The translations under genes and the position numbers were made by a program. A stretch of DNA of 64,000 bases from Plumapathes pennacea (Eukaryota > Cnidaria > Anthozoa > Antipatharia > Myriopathidae), in contig OZ038468.1 of NCBI GenBank assembly GCA_964036295.1, forward strand, positions 5,452,501 to 5,516,500. Reading direction: 5' to 3'. The first letter of the stretch is position 1. Each line of letters opens with the position of its first letter. The notes under the pieces were generated by a model that saw only the letters and a program-made list of their open reading frames with translations, had not been told where the DNA came from and did no database searches. Positions 1 to 12,026 of the stretch are shown in pieces.

Positions 1-96
1 GGGTTCCCCAAGGGGCTAGAACAATAACTTGAAGTATGATAACTTGAATCTACACTGATTGTTAATTTCTAAATTGCCAAGTACATGCATTTATAA

Positions 97-3000
97 CTAG
101 AATTTAATTTTCCATTGTTTTAGAAGTGCATCACTATATTTCAGTTGATTTAACAACTTTGATGCCACTTCATTTTCTTTCATTTCCTTCAATGTTGGCA
201 TTCGGCAGTCATGGTCAAGAAAGAATTGTTTCTCCCAGTCCTTAATGTGCTGCTTGAGGACACCCTTTTGTGCCAACACTCGTATTTGGATCAATGCCAG
301 CTTATCCTTATAATTTTCAGTTGCAAATGCACTAGTTGGTGTTTTCTTTAGATGGCTACGGGCAGAGTCAAACTTTCTGACCTCTTCTGTTGCCCCCAGC
401 ACAATTTCTACTGCCTTGCCAAGTTGTGTGGTTAGTGTATGTTGATGCGTTGATGCTTCAGTATTGTCGGTGTCAGGTTCATTTGGTGAAGATGTAGCTG
501 GAATGGAGCATTTCAAGGATGATTCATGAAGGTGAGAATTAGCTGTTTGTTCATGTTTTCCAGGGTATGATTCTGTGGTGTCTGGTTGGAGGTTCTTGGT
601 CATGTTTACAGTTGGTGCTTGCAGCATTTCATCATTGCCCAGATCAGGCACCTGATCCTGGACCAAGCATACGTCAATCACTCTTTCTTCTTCTTCTTCT
701 TTGTCATTTGCCACCATTGTATCCTGGTCCAAAGGCTGCCCATCACCCATTCCTTCTTCCAAGAAGTCTGTGACCACTCTCACTACCTTTCCATTAGTAT
801 TTGGAAGGTAAAGAAAGTGGGCAGGGACTTTGATCTTTTGTTCCAGGCATGTGTTCCAACACTGGGAAAGGTAGTTTTCTTCCTCCTTGAAGTTTGTGGA
901 AATGATGCAGTGTTGGCCCTTCGTTCCTTGTGTCTGGTTCATCTTTGCTGTCCAAAAACTCCACCATTCCACTGATATCATGATACTTCCACCAGACCCC
1001 CTCTCCTGGTAAAAGAAAGTCACTGATGTTTTCCAAATGGGCTTGCCACCATCTGGAGAGTTTCAGCTCATACAGGATACAACTAAGCACCTTGGTGTTT
1101 CCAGATTTTGGCAGGCTTGAAGCAAGCTTGCTGATGTGGTTTTGCTGCTTTCTTCTGGTGTTTTCTCCAGTGCCAAGTTCCTCTTCTGCCTGAAGCCTCA
1201 ATAGAAGGTTGGGAATGAGATGACTTGGTTTGTTAGAAGTTGACTTGGTGATGCCCTTAATCGCATTAAAGATACGTTCCTCATCTTCTGAATTTGATGA
1301 CTCACGAGATATGAGGCGGAGCTGAATTGGTTCATGGGCAACAAGGTTGTGCAAATACTTTCCATAGAATTTTCTGGCACTTAGGGCTGTAGGAGTTGCA
1401 CCAAACTCGAGGCTGCACATCACAAAATGGAGAAAGCTGATGTTGTGATACCTGAGAATCAGGCGAGGGCATTTGTTATAATCTTTTGCATATAGTACTT
1501 GCTCCATCTCAACTAGGGTGTCAAGAAGCATCTGAACAGTCTCTGTCACCAGGCCTTTCAGTCTCTTGGCAATGAGAATGATTGCAAACCTGTAGTCGCA
1601 TGCTCTCTTTGCTTCCTTGTGTCCAAGGGACAGCTCCCAGGTCTCCTGGAACTTTCTCTTTGCATCCCCTGCCAGGTGATTGGGAAGTTCCTCCAGTACA
1701 TTTGATATGTGATTCGATATATCATGCATTGGTTCACAAGCAAGGGCTTCATATGACTGGAGGTTGAGGCTCTCCAAGGAAGTAGTTGAGTCACAGTAGA
1801 GCAATGCTGGCACTCGTTGTACTCCACAGAGCTCTGATGTTAACTCCTTTTCAAGGGCAGGTTTCTTCATACTGGTAGCATCCTTCACTATTGCTCTATC
1901 CTCCAACTCTTCCTGCAGCTCTTCTTTCTTCAGTCCCTGCAGTGGTTTTGGATTTTGTGCAATGGAGTTCCTTTTGCCAAAAGGTCCTCCTAAAACCAGC
2001 TGCTGTTTGTCTTGGAAGGATCTGTGCTTGCATCTGAAAACATAATCCAGCTCATCACACATAGCTGCATGGACACCACAGACAGAACAAAAGAAGTGCC
2101 CCCTTTTCTGCTGGCCAGTCTCAAATGCCACTGCTGGTCCATCACCCTTGAAGAATCTCATCACATCAGTAACAGGGACACCTGGCGAGACCTCCATCTG
2201 GTTTGCTAGGTTGTTGAGACAGTCACACCGTGTTTCCACATAGGCCAGCTGCTCGACATCGTTGCTTTTGCATCTGCCTACAATGTAGATATCTGGTTTC
2301 TCGACCTCCGCCTGTATGTCCAACCACTTGCCTGTCATCTGATGGTATTCTTCTGGTGTGAGGTACAGTGCAGGGTCATAAATGCAGGATACCATGAAAA
2401 CCAAGTGTCCATGATTTGCCACCGTGGAGTGGTCATGCCAAAAAATCAGATGCCTCTGTCTTTCAATCTTCTTTAGTTTTCTCAGCATTACAGATAGCCC
2501 CTCTCCATCATCAAACTCATTCAATTCAGAAAGCCTGTTTGCAGCATCAAGTCTAGACATCTCTTCATAGTACTGGTCTGGATGGTATCTTGTGTACTCT
2601 TTGTGTTTCATCATAGTTTTCTTGCGAATTTCATCTAGAGGCCTTTTCCTTCTATTATGAATTCTTCTTTCTTCACATTCCCTTCTTTGTCTAAAACAAG
2701 CTTTTCATACTTCTTTGGAACGATGAGCTCACCCACAGTGTATTGTCCATTCTGAATTTTCAATCTGAGGGTTTTCTTGATGTCATCATTTGTCTCAAGT
2801 GTTGGCACTGTTATTTCCCCTATGAATAAAGCATGTAGAATTTATTTTAAGAGTATTTTGACACCTACACGTACATGTGTATATTAATATTGCATCCATC
2901 AATGTGCATCAGGGTGCTGTACGTACGCAGTTCTATGTGTTGCAGTTGTTAGTATCTTTTTGTAAACTTTTGTTTGAAACAGTTAGATAAATCTTATGAA

Positions 3001-4510
3001 CACAGTGTACTGTACCTCCAATTCCCCGTAGTTTTTTCCTTCGAATTCTGGGTTCCATGTCTGCTTGTTCATTTGGTCTTTTGAAGCGGTGTATGTTGAC
3101 TCCTCCCTAATGAGAAATTCTTGTGCTATTTGCCCACCATTCCCCTCTTGTTGGTAATGCTGTACCTCCTAGCAAGGCCACTCCAGTTTACTTTGAACCT
3201 ATCTTCATATCCTTCAACCTCAGCTCTAAGGCCAGTCTTGTCCCAAGTCATCTCGTCAATCTTGCCTGCATGGTCCTTTCTTCTTTTAGGGGCCCCTTCA
3301 TGACCAACATCACTCTCTCTTCTCTTTTGAAGCTTGTTTCGTTTCAAATGACATGGCTAACCTTTCACGTTGTCTTGCACAGAATGATTGTCTGTTTCCC
3401 ATGCATCTATAAATAAGAATGAAAATAGTGTATAACCAATAAATATAAATAAATAATTATAATTGTAAATCAGGCTTTGTTCAGATTTTTGTGCAAATGT
3501 TGCATGCACCCATGAGTACATGAGGTCTATGTATAAATAATTTATGTATGGTTATGTATATATGCAGCATATACATACCCTGTATGTTATTTACTTTATT
3601 AGTGTGTATGCTATAGTCTGTCTTACATATTTTGTGGGTACATGTTTGTGTTTATATCATACATGCAAGTTTGCTTCTAACTGATATTCATTTTGTCTGT
3701 GCATATGTGCTTGTCTGTTTGTGCCAGAGTGCCAAGTTGAAAGCAATATTTTAGTGCACTCATATGTTGTTATCCTTTACTGTACCTGGCGAGAGATGTT
3801 TCTCTCCAGTGAGCCTCCACATTTTCCTTAGCTTCTCGTAGAATATTCCTTTATGCTGCCTTTTTCTCACTCTTGCTTTTTCTTATTTCTAGGTTTGTTG
3901 CAGGGACTTGAGAGAGTGCTTCAGCAAATGACATTCCACCAGACACACTTTGAAATACTGGATTAATGCTGTCATATAGAGCCTTGGCAGTTTCTTTAAT
4001 CTGTGTTTTGCTGACTAGAACTTTTGCAGTCGTTTCTTTGGCAAGACCATCAGCAATGACAAATGGATTTTCCAATGCCCTTTTCTGTAGGCGTGGAGAT
4101 TTGACTGGAAACAGTGATTGTATTTTGGAATAGTTTTGGTGGCATCCTTTGCGGTCAAATAGTGTGTGTTCCCTCTTCTTCGCCTCTGAAAGTCTTCTCC
4201 AGATTTCCACTGAAAATTCTGTAAGGAACTGTTCCTTTTCTTTTTTCTTGCGTGGACTCCACTTGCTGATTGTGGTCTGAAGAGAATTAAACTTTTTGTT
4301 GAACTCCAGAAAGTCCAATTGATACGACTCAACTCTCGACGTGAACGTGTCTCTGAAGATTCTGAATCTCTCCTGTAAACACCGCGCGCCAAACTTCGCA
4401 CTGCCTTCGTTCATGTCTCGTTTTAGGTTTTGAGCCTGCTTTGCTGCATGGAAAGCAGCTACTTTACCGAAGCCACAAGCCTTTGGATCTAGAAATGTTC
4501 TACACATCAT
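97..4510 (-). pseudogene. Degraded multi-exon gene of unknown function
   Basis: Read leftward. The first coding block (4510 to 3851, 219 codons) begins MMCRTFLDPK and is basic and helical. Further coding stretches lie at about 3347-3030 and 2820-2640 (contains VGELIVPKKYEK), then a long block 2614-794 and a last block 1023-97. The long block contains CxxC-type pairs (FFCSVCGVHAAMC) and an EPMHDISNHI segment. I do not recognise a named domain. Reading frame changes at about 2,645 (within a run of A) and again at about 880-930, where the long block and the last block overlap in different frames, so the copy is broken or misassembled. Introns between blocks are likely, but I could not fix all junctions. 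It could be a transposon-derived multicopy gene; that is a guess from its style, not shown by the sequence. Confidence 0.5.
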
Positions 4511-5406
4511 GGAAGCTTTATGTTTTCTAACTGAATCGTCGTATTTTGCGCCAAAATGAACGGTACAATTGGTGTAATACTATACCTTTGAGAAGTCGGA
4601 TAAATTAAAAAGCGCGCGCATTTGCAATAAGAAGCCAAGTCAACTACACGCAACTTTCCCTGATCGCACAGTGGCGTTGTTTATTCGTAAATTCCTCTTT
4701 ACCTCGTTAATATACAGGACAGCATTATTTGAAGAAGATTAGAAGAGCCGTGGTTACTTCTCTTCCGCTGAAAACTAAACATACAGTTTCCAGCACATAG
4801 CACACAGGCTAACTCGTATCATGACGTTTCGTGCTCTTCTCCGCCATCTTTGCTGTACAAACGCCTTCCCCTGAAAGCCGTGCTCATTGGTCAGTTTCGT
4901 GCATGTGCTGCTGACCGCTGGTTCAAACTACAATGATACAGTGGGCTCATGTTTCAAGATGGCGGAACGACAACGGTATTGTGACGTTTAATGTTTTTGC
5001 TTGGGAGGACTGGTTTTACCGCTTCTTCCAGCGGTTTCTGCTACCATATACTTTCTTGCCAATCTTAACTTTTTCATGCTAATTAGAAATATTCGAATAT
5101 AGTAATTTTAACCTTCATTTGAGCACTGTGAATACCGAAAATGAAGTAGTTTTGCGATAAAATTGCCTTAAATTGTGTTAATGGCAGAAAATCGAATTTA
5201 TCTAATTAGCTGAGCACTTAGGGGTATGCTCTTCCATTAACATTAAATTTAACTGTTTCAGGGATGATTGTGAGGTCCTCCCGACAGCTTAAAGAAAGGC
5301 GTATTTTTGGGCACCATTTTCTTCCCTTATTTGGTCACGTGATAGGTCAAAGGTCACATAAACATCACTAAATGAAGATCATATACCACCTCAACCCTGC
5401 AAGTAA
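4511..5406. other. Non-coding flank upstream of the left gene
   Basis: No credible gene. Near 4,840-4,975 there are GCCATCTT and AAGATGGCGG motifs, of the type found in TATA-less animal promoters, lying upstream of the start of the leftward gene at 4,510. The rest is AT-rich sequence without visible structure. Confidence 0.35.
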
Positions 5407-6880
5407 AACACACAAATGAATAACTTAATAAGCTGTTTACCCTTTCAATCATTAAGTCATAAAGATTTTAAATCTGTAAATGGGATAATGGTCCAATATA
5501 TTCGATCAATCCAATCTTGACCTATACAACATAATACCTAATCCGTACAAATTTGATGAGAATGAATCTGACCTTATGCTGGCTACACCAAAATCTGATT
5601 ACTATTTTCATAGACGAAATTAGCAACTCTCTTGATAAGAGGGTCTAGATGGGGGGGGGGCTCTGCATAACACTTAACAGTAAAAAAATTATGTACCGTA
5701 GGCCCATAATACTTAACATTAAACCCCTTCTAGGCCCTCCTGTCTTGTATAAAGAAGTCATTACACGGGAAGGAGTGTAATACGGCGAAGTATTTTTACG
5801 AGTCGGTTTTATTTTTTCGAGCCTGCTTCAGGCGAGAAAATAAAACTGATGAGTAAAAATACAGCCGTATTGCGCGACTTTTTGTGTAATAAGTTGTTTA
5901 TTACACGACAAACGAAGCGCGGCAAACATTCTCGCCGCGCGCAAAATGGAACAAAAAAATGACGCGTTCGTAAACTTTGCTTGCGAAAACTGATCACATA
6001 AGCTAATAAACCAGTTGATCTGGTTCCTGATAAGGGCAATAGGCTCCCATCTTTGCGCTCGTTTTGGCCCGTATTTGCACTCGAAAATGTGAAGTCGTGT
6101 AATAATATTAAATATCTAGTCTTGTAGCATTTAACTATAATATAATATTTTACATAACCCTTAACATTAACTTTTTTGGCATCATAACAGTAAAAACAGG
6201 CCCACAACAGTTAACAGTAAACCCCATCTTGGCCTGATAAATACTGGACCAAAACTATTTTCACTATTTCAATGCAATGTGAGAAAAGAATTTGACCTTG
6301 CTTGACGACTTGCTATATTCCTTTAACAAAAGCAACAAAAATTGAGCAATACTAGATGTATGTCAACAGACATCCGTCCAGCTCTTGTAAATTTGCGAAA
6401 GCGCAAGAACAAAATAGCGTGGCGGAGGGGACAATTTGCAGGTTCCAGGTTGGCAGGTTAAATCTGCAGTGTAAAGTTGCAGGTCAAATCTTCAGGTTAA
6501 AATTCCAGTTAAAATTTGCAGGTTAAAAGAAAGGTCCAATTAGTTGAAATACCTACCAGGCCAATTGCAGATTTAACCTGCAAATTTAACCTGCAACCTG
6601 CAACCTTCATTTTGTCCCCTCCAATGGTGTGATCTCGGTATATATGATTCTGGAAATTATATAAAACCTCCCATCTGGAAACAAGTGAACACACTGAGAT
6701 CACGAACAGCAATGAGATATACCAAATAGATACTCACGTTTCGTTTTAAACTGAGGTCCGACCAAGGGATCAATCAGCTTTTATATGAACAGTTGAGTTT
6801 CCGCATGGACCGTGTCGAAAGCAGGCCTGCAAAAATTAATATCCGCATTAGTGCATATTCTTTACAGCTAAAAAAGCAAA
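5407..6880. repeat. Repeat copy A of a duplicated 1.5-1.8 kb tract
   Basis: The sequence from CACACAAATGAATAACTTAA (about 5,407) reappears nearly identically from 7,179. A later part (about 6,630-6,870, containing GAACACACTGAGATCACGAA) reappears at about 8,775-8,960. The two copies differ by insertions: copy A holds the 350-bp inverted-repeat element at about 5,748-6,110. Runs of G (near 5,651) and repeated GCAGGTTAAA words (6,438-6,600, both orientations) are present. No gene is supported. Confidence 0.7.
5748..6110. mobile_element. Short non-autonomous element (MITE-like), copy 1
   Basis: About 350 bp bounded by TTACACGGGAAGG on the left and its degenerate inverse (AGTCGTGTAATAA) on the right, with internal inverse sequences (GAGTATTTTTAC-like words and their complements). 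Further copies are at 11,052-11,402 and 45,731-46,077, with a fragment at 63,077-63,180. The related tract at 7,179-7,640 lacks it at the equivalent place, which supports insertion. Confidence 0.6.
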
Positions 6881-7178
6881 AGTAAAAAAAAGCAAATTAA
6901 TTTAGTTTAGTAAATTCTTCATTACACACACTATAAATAAATAACAAATGATGGAGTGTAATGACACGAGGAAGAAACAGGACTCGCATTCCAGTAATTG
7001 GGATTGACATCCAACTCCTAAAAATGAATACATTTAAATTCTTGTGGACTGCAAATTCGAAGATATTTCTGAGAGTCTGAATCATCCAACATAACTAAAT
7101 TCATACTCCATGAAGAATTTGAAAACTACCTTGGTCAATTTCATAACTTTTTTTCTGAACTTAATATGTCAATATTTA

Positions 7179-8975
7179 CACACAAATGAATAACTTAATA
7201 AGCTGTTTACCCTTTCAATCATTAAGTCATAAAGATTTTAAATCTGTAAATGGGATAATGGTCCAATATATTCGATCAATCCAATCTTGACCTATACAAC
7301 ATAATACCTAATCCGTACAAATTTGATGAGAATGAATCTGACCTTATGCTGGCTACACCAAAATCTGATTACTATTTTCATAGACGAAATTAGCAACTCT
7401 CTTGATAAGAGGGTCTAGATGGGGGGGGGGGGGGGGCTCTGCATAACACTTAACAGTAAAAAATTTAGGTACCGTAGGCCCATAATACTTAACATTAAAC
7501 CCCTTCTAGGCCCTCCTGTCTCGTATTATTAAATATCTAGTCTTGTAACATTTAACTATAATATTTTACGTAACTCTTAACATTAATTTTTTTGGCATCA
7601 TAACAGTAAAAACAGGCCCATAACACTTAACAGTCAACCAGGCCGTGTGTTCTATAAAATTAGACAACATCTCAGAATAAAGAACTATATTTTCCCGTAG
7701 AACTTTGGACTGCAAGTACATGAAATCATACAGTCGGCTAGTGCATAAAATGCAAATTTGAAGGGAATCAACGAATGCTTCAACGGCCGACTCGAAAATT
7801 GTGTGAATGAAAACTTACCGATTTCTTGACTCTACCTCGTGGTACAATCATTTGAAGTCCGTCCGAAAATTCTTCAATCATTTTTTTCAGTCACATCGTC
7901 GGAAATTCTTTCTCTTGCATCACTACAAACACATCTGTTCGTCTGTCTTCGCCGTTCATGTTCAGTGATTGCTCACGGCTGATCTTCAACTGAATGATTT
8001 GCCCTCTCCTTGTTGAAGTATTCAACTTCATTCAAAGAACCCATTGATGTAATTGTGACTCCCAAATATGCTGTACTTAGGGACAGTGCTTAAACCGAGT
8101 CGCTTTCCACGTCGCTGACAAGAAACTTGCTGTTCTTTGACATAGATTTTCCCTTTCCAAACTGTTGAAGTGCTTTTTGATGAGGTCACGTTCTTTAACG
8201 ATTCATGGTGAACCGTACTAGCCGGTGTCTTCACTTAAAGCCAAATTTCATCTCGAAGTTGGGCATTGGTGACTCCATTCTCGCATTATTTTCTTTTTTT
8301 GCCAGAGGACAACGTGAGCGTGGTTTATACTCTGGCAAACCACGGTTTTCGACCAATCAGCGCGCGGCTTGTATCGTGACTATGTTATAAACAAAATTAG
8401 CAATATCTTATCTCTCTTGATAAGAGGGTCTAGATTTTAACCTGCTAATTTGACCTCCAGATTTAACATGCAAATTTAACCTGCATATTTAACCTGCGAC
8501 CTGCAACCATCATTTTGTCCCGTCCGAGAGCGTGATCTCGGTATATATGATTCCGGGAATTAACAGTCCAAAGTGATGACTTTACTGGGAATAAGAGGTT
8601 TTATGGAATCTTTTTCTGACTTCAAAGAATGGCGTGTACACTTTTTCCGGCCGTCAAACTTATTTGATTTATAGTGGCGGTGAAGTTTTGATTTGTTTTG
8701 TACGCTGTGGCGTGACTTGTTTTCAAAAACCATCGATTCGAACGAAAACAAGTCTCTGTAAAACCTCCCATCGGGAAACAAGTGAACACACTGAGATCAC
8801 GAACAGCAAAAAGATATACCAAATAGCTCCTCACGTTTCGTTTTAAACTGAGTTCCGACCAAGAGATCAATCAGCTTGTATATGAATAGCTGAGTTTCCA
8901 CACGGACCGTGTCGAAAGCAGGACTGCAAAAATTAATATTTCCTCGTTAGTGCATATTCTTTACAGGTAAAAATA
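7179..8975. repeat. Repeat copy B of the duplicated tract
   Basis: Matches copy A (5,407-6,880) at both ends but lacks the MITE near 7,530. It carries different internal sequence (about 7,650-8,530), including a copy of the GCTAATTTGACC/TTAACCTGC tract. A G16-type run occurs at 7,421-7,436. No coding region is supported. Confidence 0.65.
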
Positions 8976-9240
8976 TTCTGTGTGCATTTGTACATACTTT
9001 GTACCCCTTTGCAGGCTATATTCGATTCCTGGCCGCTGACAGTTTAGTAAAAACTTGCACCGACTCTAGCTTTTATGGCCTTGTGTTATCGCGGGACCAA
9101 GCGACGCGAACTATACTTGAGTCATATCTTTGTTCAAAATACGTACCTTCCCTTCCCCATTCACAGAAACTGGAATCTGACGTTAAGAGGACGCATGAGC
9201 ACAGAGAATCACTGACCGTTAAGTATTATTACTTTCCGCA

Positions 9241-9267
9241 TTTGTGGCTGAAAATTTCAGCCACAAA
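9241..9267. repeat. Short near-perfect palindrome
   Basis: TTTGTGGCTGAAA is followed at once by its inverse complement and would form a hairpin of about 12-13 bp with almost no loop. It lies just left of the first tandem unit. Function unknown. Confidence 0.6.
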
Positions 9268-10472
9268 TCCAGGACCGGCCAGCATTCTTTCCCATGAGAC
9301 TACGTCTGCGCATGTCAGTGACGTCAAACCAGGGTTGCGTCCCAATGTCGTACCCAGACCCTCTGGGCTCTAGACTGTCTACAATCGTTTTGGGCACAAT
9401 GGCATAATGGCAGACTGAAATCTAGGCCAAACAAGGTAAGTTCTCCACATACCGGTGTTGACCAAGACTTTCGTGACTGTAATGTATTTTTTGTAATGAT
9501 TTATGTAAAGCGGCTTCTTGTGATAAACACCAATTGTTCGGTTTCCGTGAATGTGGAAGCTGATGTAAATGGCCATTCCATTTTATATCCCCCCAATAAG
9601 GGTCTTCTAATAAGAGCCCCTTGGATATGACCCCGTATTCCCTATCAAAAGTGGCAGTTTACGTTTAGAAATAGCTTCTGTTTCGCACAGATTATAAAAC
9701 ACAATAGAAAATGCAATCGAGCGTAAGTCGCCCCTCGTGGTAGGCAGATCGCATCGAGTTGTCTATTTTACTGTTCGTTTGAGGAACTGTTCACCGAGAA
9801 TATCGTACAATTGTTATCAAAGAATCCCCTTTTTTTTTGTAGTCATACTGCTCTACACAGGAAAGCGAAGATTAGAGGAGAGAATACATCATAGAACAAC
9901 TGAGCAACCACGTGATTTGCCTTTCACGCCAATTTGCCGAGGTTATTAGCTTTCTGTGGGGATCTTTGATATTTAAGTCTTTTTGCATGTATCTTTTAGA
10001 AGATTTGAGTTGTTCCATCTCGAGTGTGTGGCTCAGTGGTGAGACGGAGTCGTTTTGTGATCAAACGCTTTTGTTTTTAGGCTTAAAAATGGCAACAAAA
10101 TTTAGACTTAACCCGGGGTTAGCTTAATCTTGCTTCGAACACCCGGGTCCAGTTGTTTTTGGGAGATTACCCATCTTCAGCCTTGTCCTGTTCGAAGGCT
10201 TACACATCTTGTGCTCCCTATCCAACCTGTTGAACATAAAGGTTACTGCCAGTAATATGGGCAACATATTCTTGCAAAACTTGTCATGTAAGTTGTACCA
10301 TAATATTTCTCTTATTACAATCATGTTGCAAGTTGCAGTGAGATGTTGCAGGAAGATGTGGTAATATGCACAATGTTATATCACACACAACAATTTATGG
10401 ATTTCAGCTGTTTTGTTAAAACTAGATTGAGAACACATTAAGTGACTGTCTAATGTTGTTTTTGCACATTCC

Positions 10473-10545
10473 CCCTTGCCGGAGTTGAACCAGCAAACAC
10501 CATTCTGGTGTAACCACTGAGGGTAATGTGTGCGTCTCCTATGTA
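10473..10545 (-). repeat. tRNA-related SINE-like segment
   Basis: On the minus strand the segment reads an A-box-like CTCAGTGGTTACACC, a small hairpin (ACACCA/TGGTGT), then a perfect B-box, GGTTCAACTCC, inside a T-arm-like stem, and AAGGGGG. No anticodon arm is present. The same segment occurs in unit 2 at about 45,148-45,220. It may be the head of a tRNA-derived SINE; no tail was recognised. Confidence 0.35.
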
Positions 10546-11051
10546 TGTATGTGAGTAAGTTCCTGTGTTTGGCTGGTTTTTGTCTGTGGTGTAACATGCT
10601 TGTACAAAGGCCTATTGCTTTTATTTCGATCCAGACTTCAGAAACAGACTGAAGTCTGGCACGCCCAAGGGGGTTGGTTACCCCAAGCTTGTGTTGACCC
10701 AGAAACAGCCTTTAGTGTTTCCTAAGAATGATCAGAGGAAATAAAAGTTACAATGACTGTTTTGGTGTTTTTAGGCCTTTACCGTGCATTGATAAGATGC
10801 AAGGATTATATGCATAATTATTATGTACATTATTCGTCCGTAGTATTTACAAGTCGCAAAGATTATATACATATTATATATACATATATACATGTGGTTA
10901 GAGGGTAAATTACTCATCTGTGATATTTACAAGACGCAAGGCCTGTTCTACTGCTGGCATGTTGTTGGGGGAGCCGCTTTCCAGAACTTGGACAATGCGG
11001 GCCAGCACCTTAGGAAATAAACAACACTCCTTAACAATCATATTATAAAGA

Positions 11052-11402
11052 GGCTATTACACGGGAAGGAGTGCAATACGGCGGAGTATTTTTACGAGTT
11101 GGTTTTATTTTTTCAAGCCTGCTTCAGGCAAGAAAAAATAAACTGACGAGTAAAAATACAGCCGTATTGCACAACTTTTAGTGTAATAAATTGTTCATAA
11201 AACGACAAACAAAGCAGGGCAAATGTTCTTGTAGCACGCAAAATGGAACAAAAAAATTATGCGTTCGTAAACTTTGCATGCGAAAATTGATCACGTAAGC
11301 TAATAAGCCAGTTGATCTGGTTCCTGACGAGTGCAATACGCTCCCATCTTTGCACTCGTTTTGGCCCGTATTTGCACTCGAAAATGTGAAGTCATGTAAT
11401 AA
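11052..11402. mobile_element. MITE-like element, copy 2
   Basis: Same 350-bp family as at 5,748-6,110: it starts near TTACACGGGAAGGAGTG and ends near GAAGTCATGTAATAA. It lies inside unit 1 of the tandem duplication and is therefore also in unit 2 (45,731-46,077). Confidence 0.6.
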
Positions 11403-11485
11403 ATTTGCATATGTTTCAAACCACTGTATGAGTGATGTGGTATCTATGTATTGACTTGTAACACATATTTGTTATTCTATTTCAG

Positions 11486-11658
11486 ACCTGGTCAGAGTAC
11501 AGCCTCCAGTATGCATTCCGTGGACTGGGATCATACTGGAGGAGCAGTTCCTCCCCGGCGCTGACATTCCTCGTGGTCGTGACCCATACTTCATCCATCC
11601 GCACCCTGAACTTGCAATTGGCACGCTGCTGTACAATTTTGGAATACTTCCGATGTAG
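11486..11658 (+). CDS. Putative terminal exon of a duplicated host gene (copy 1)
   Basis: A good 3' splice site (TTGTTATTCTATTTCAG) precedes a short open stretch ending at TAG 11,656-11,658. In the preferred phase the peptide is protein-like (contains DPYFIHPHPELAIGTLLYN). The copy at 46,161-46,336 differs by a 3-base in-frame indel and keeps the frame open, which favours a real exon over chance. No upstream exon of the same gene could be identified in the window, so the gene is unknown. Confidence 0.35.
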
Positions 11659-11727
11659 TGTAAAAGGCCAGGATCCTGGTATTCAAAATGCATTTGAAGA
11701 GAGGACCGGCCAGCGTTCTTTCCGTGA

Positions 11728-11734
11728 GACTACG
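11728..11734. repeat. Polinton target-site duplication, left
   Basis: GACTACG precedes the left terminus of the element and recurs directly after the right terminus (43,981-43,987). The uninterrupted unit 1 has a single GACTACG at the equivalent place (9,298-9,304). Polintons normally make 6-bp duplications; the seventh base may be shared by chance. Confidence 0.8.
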
Positions 11735-11921
11735 AGTAGTATGGTGTCCGGAAAATGCCCCACTTTGCATACTAATGAGATGCCTTACCCCCACCCCCTG
11801 GGGATGGTTTTTGTCACCCTAAAAATGGGAACTAAGGGGGTGGGGGTGGGGTGAATTTTGTCACTGTAGGAGGGGAAACTGAGGGGGAGGGGAGGGTGGG
11901 GAGAAGGGTTGGCCTGAAGTA
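11735..11921 (+). repeat. Left terminal inverted repeat of the Polinton
   Basis: Matches the inverse of 43,864-43,980, including the GGAAAATGCCCCACTTTGCA block and a G-rich inner part. The left copy is about 69 bp longer because of an inserted second version of the GTCAC...GGGGG module. GGGGGAGGGGAGGGTGGGG at 11,883-11,901 is a clear G-quadruplex motif. Protein-primed replication is expected to start at these ends. Confidence 0.9.
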
Positions 11922-11925
11922 AGAT

Positions 11926-12026
11926 GAAATACAATTAAGAAAAACAATAGATATGAAATAATGTGCTTTTAATGTCAGCAAGATGAAAATACAATTAAGA
12001 AAACAATTGATATGAAATAACGTGCT
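11926..12026. repeat. Tandem duplication of about 58 bp next to the left TIR
   Basis: The module AAGATGAAA...CAATTAAGAAAA...GATATGAAATAA...GTGCTTT occurs twice in a row. It overlaps the poly(A) signal region (TTTATT on the plus strand) of the leftward Fic gene. Variation between the copies is small. Confidence 0.65.

Larger units (their letters stand above)
9271..11701 (+). repeat. Host tandem duplication, unit 1 (2,431 bp)
   Basis: The word AGGACCGGCCAGC at 9,271 recurs at 11,702, giving a 2,431-bp period. The second unit starts at 11,702, is interrupted by the Polinton at 11,735, and resumes at 43,981 up to about 46,382. The two units are almost identical throughout. Unit 1 includes a short tRNA-related segment, a MITE copy and a putative terminal exon. 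It shows the uninterrupted Polinton target site at 9,298-9,304. Confidence 0.9.

Noticed and set aside
11573-11854. 93-codon ORF crossing from host unit 2 into the left TIR
   Set aside because: It spans the insertion junction and G-rich repeat, so it is not a gene.
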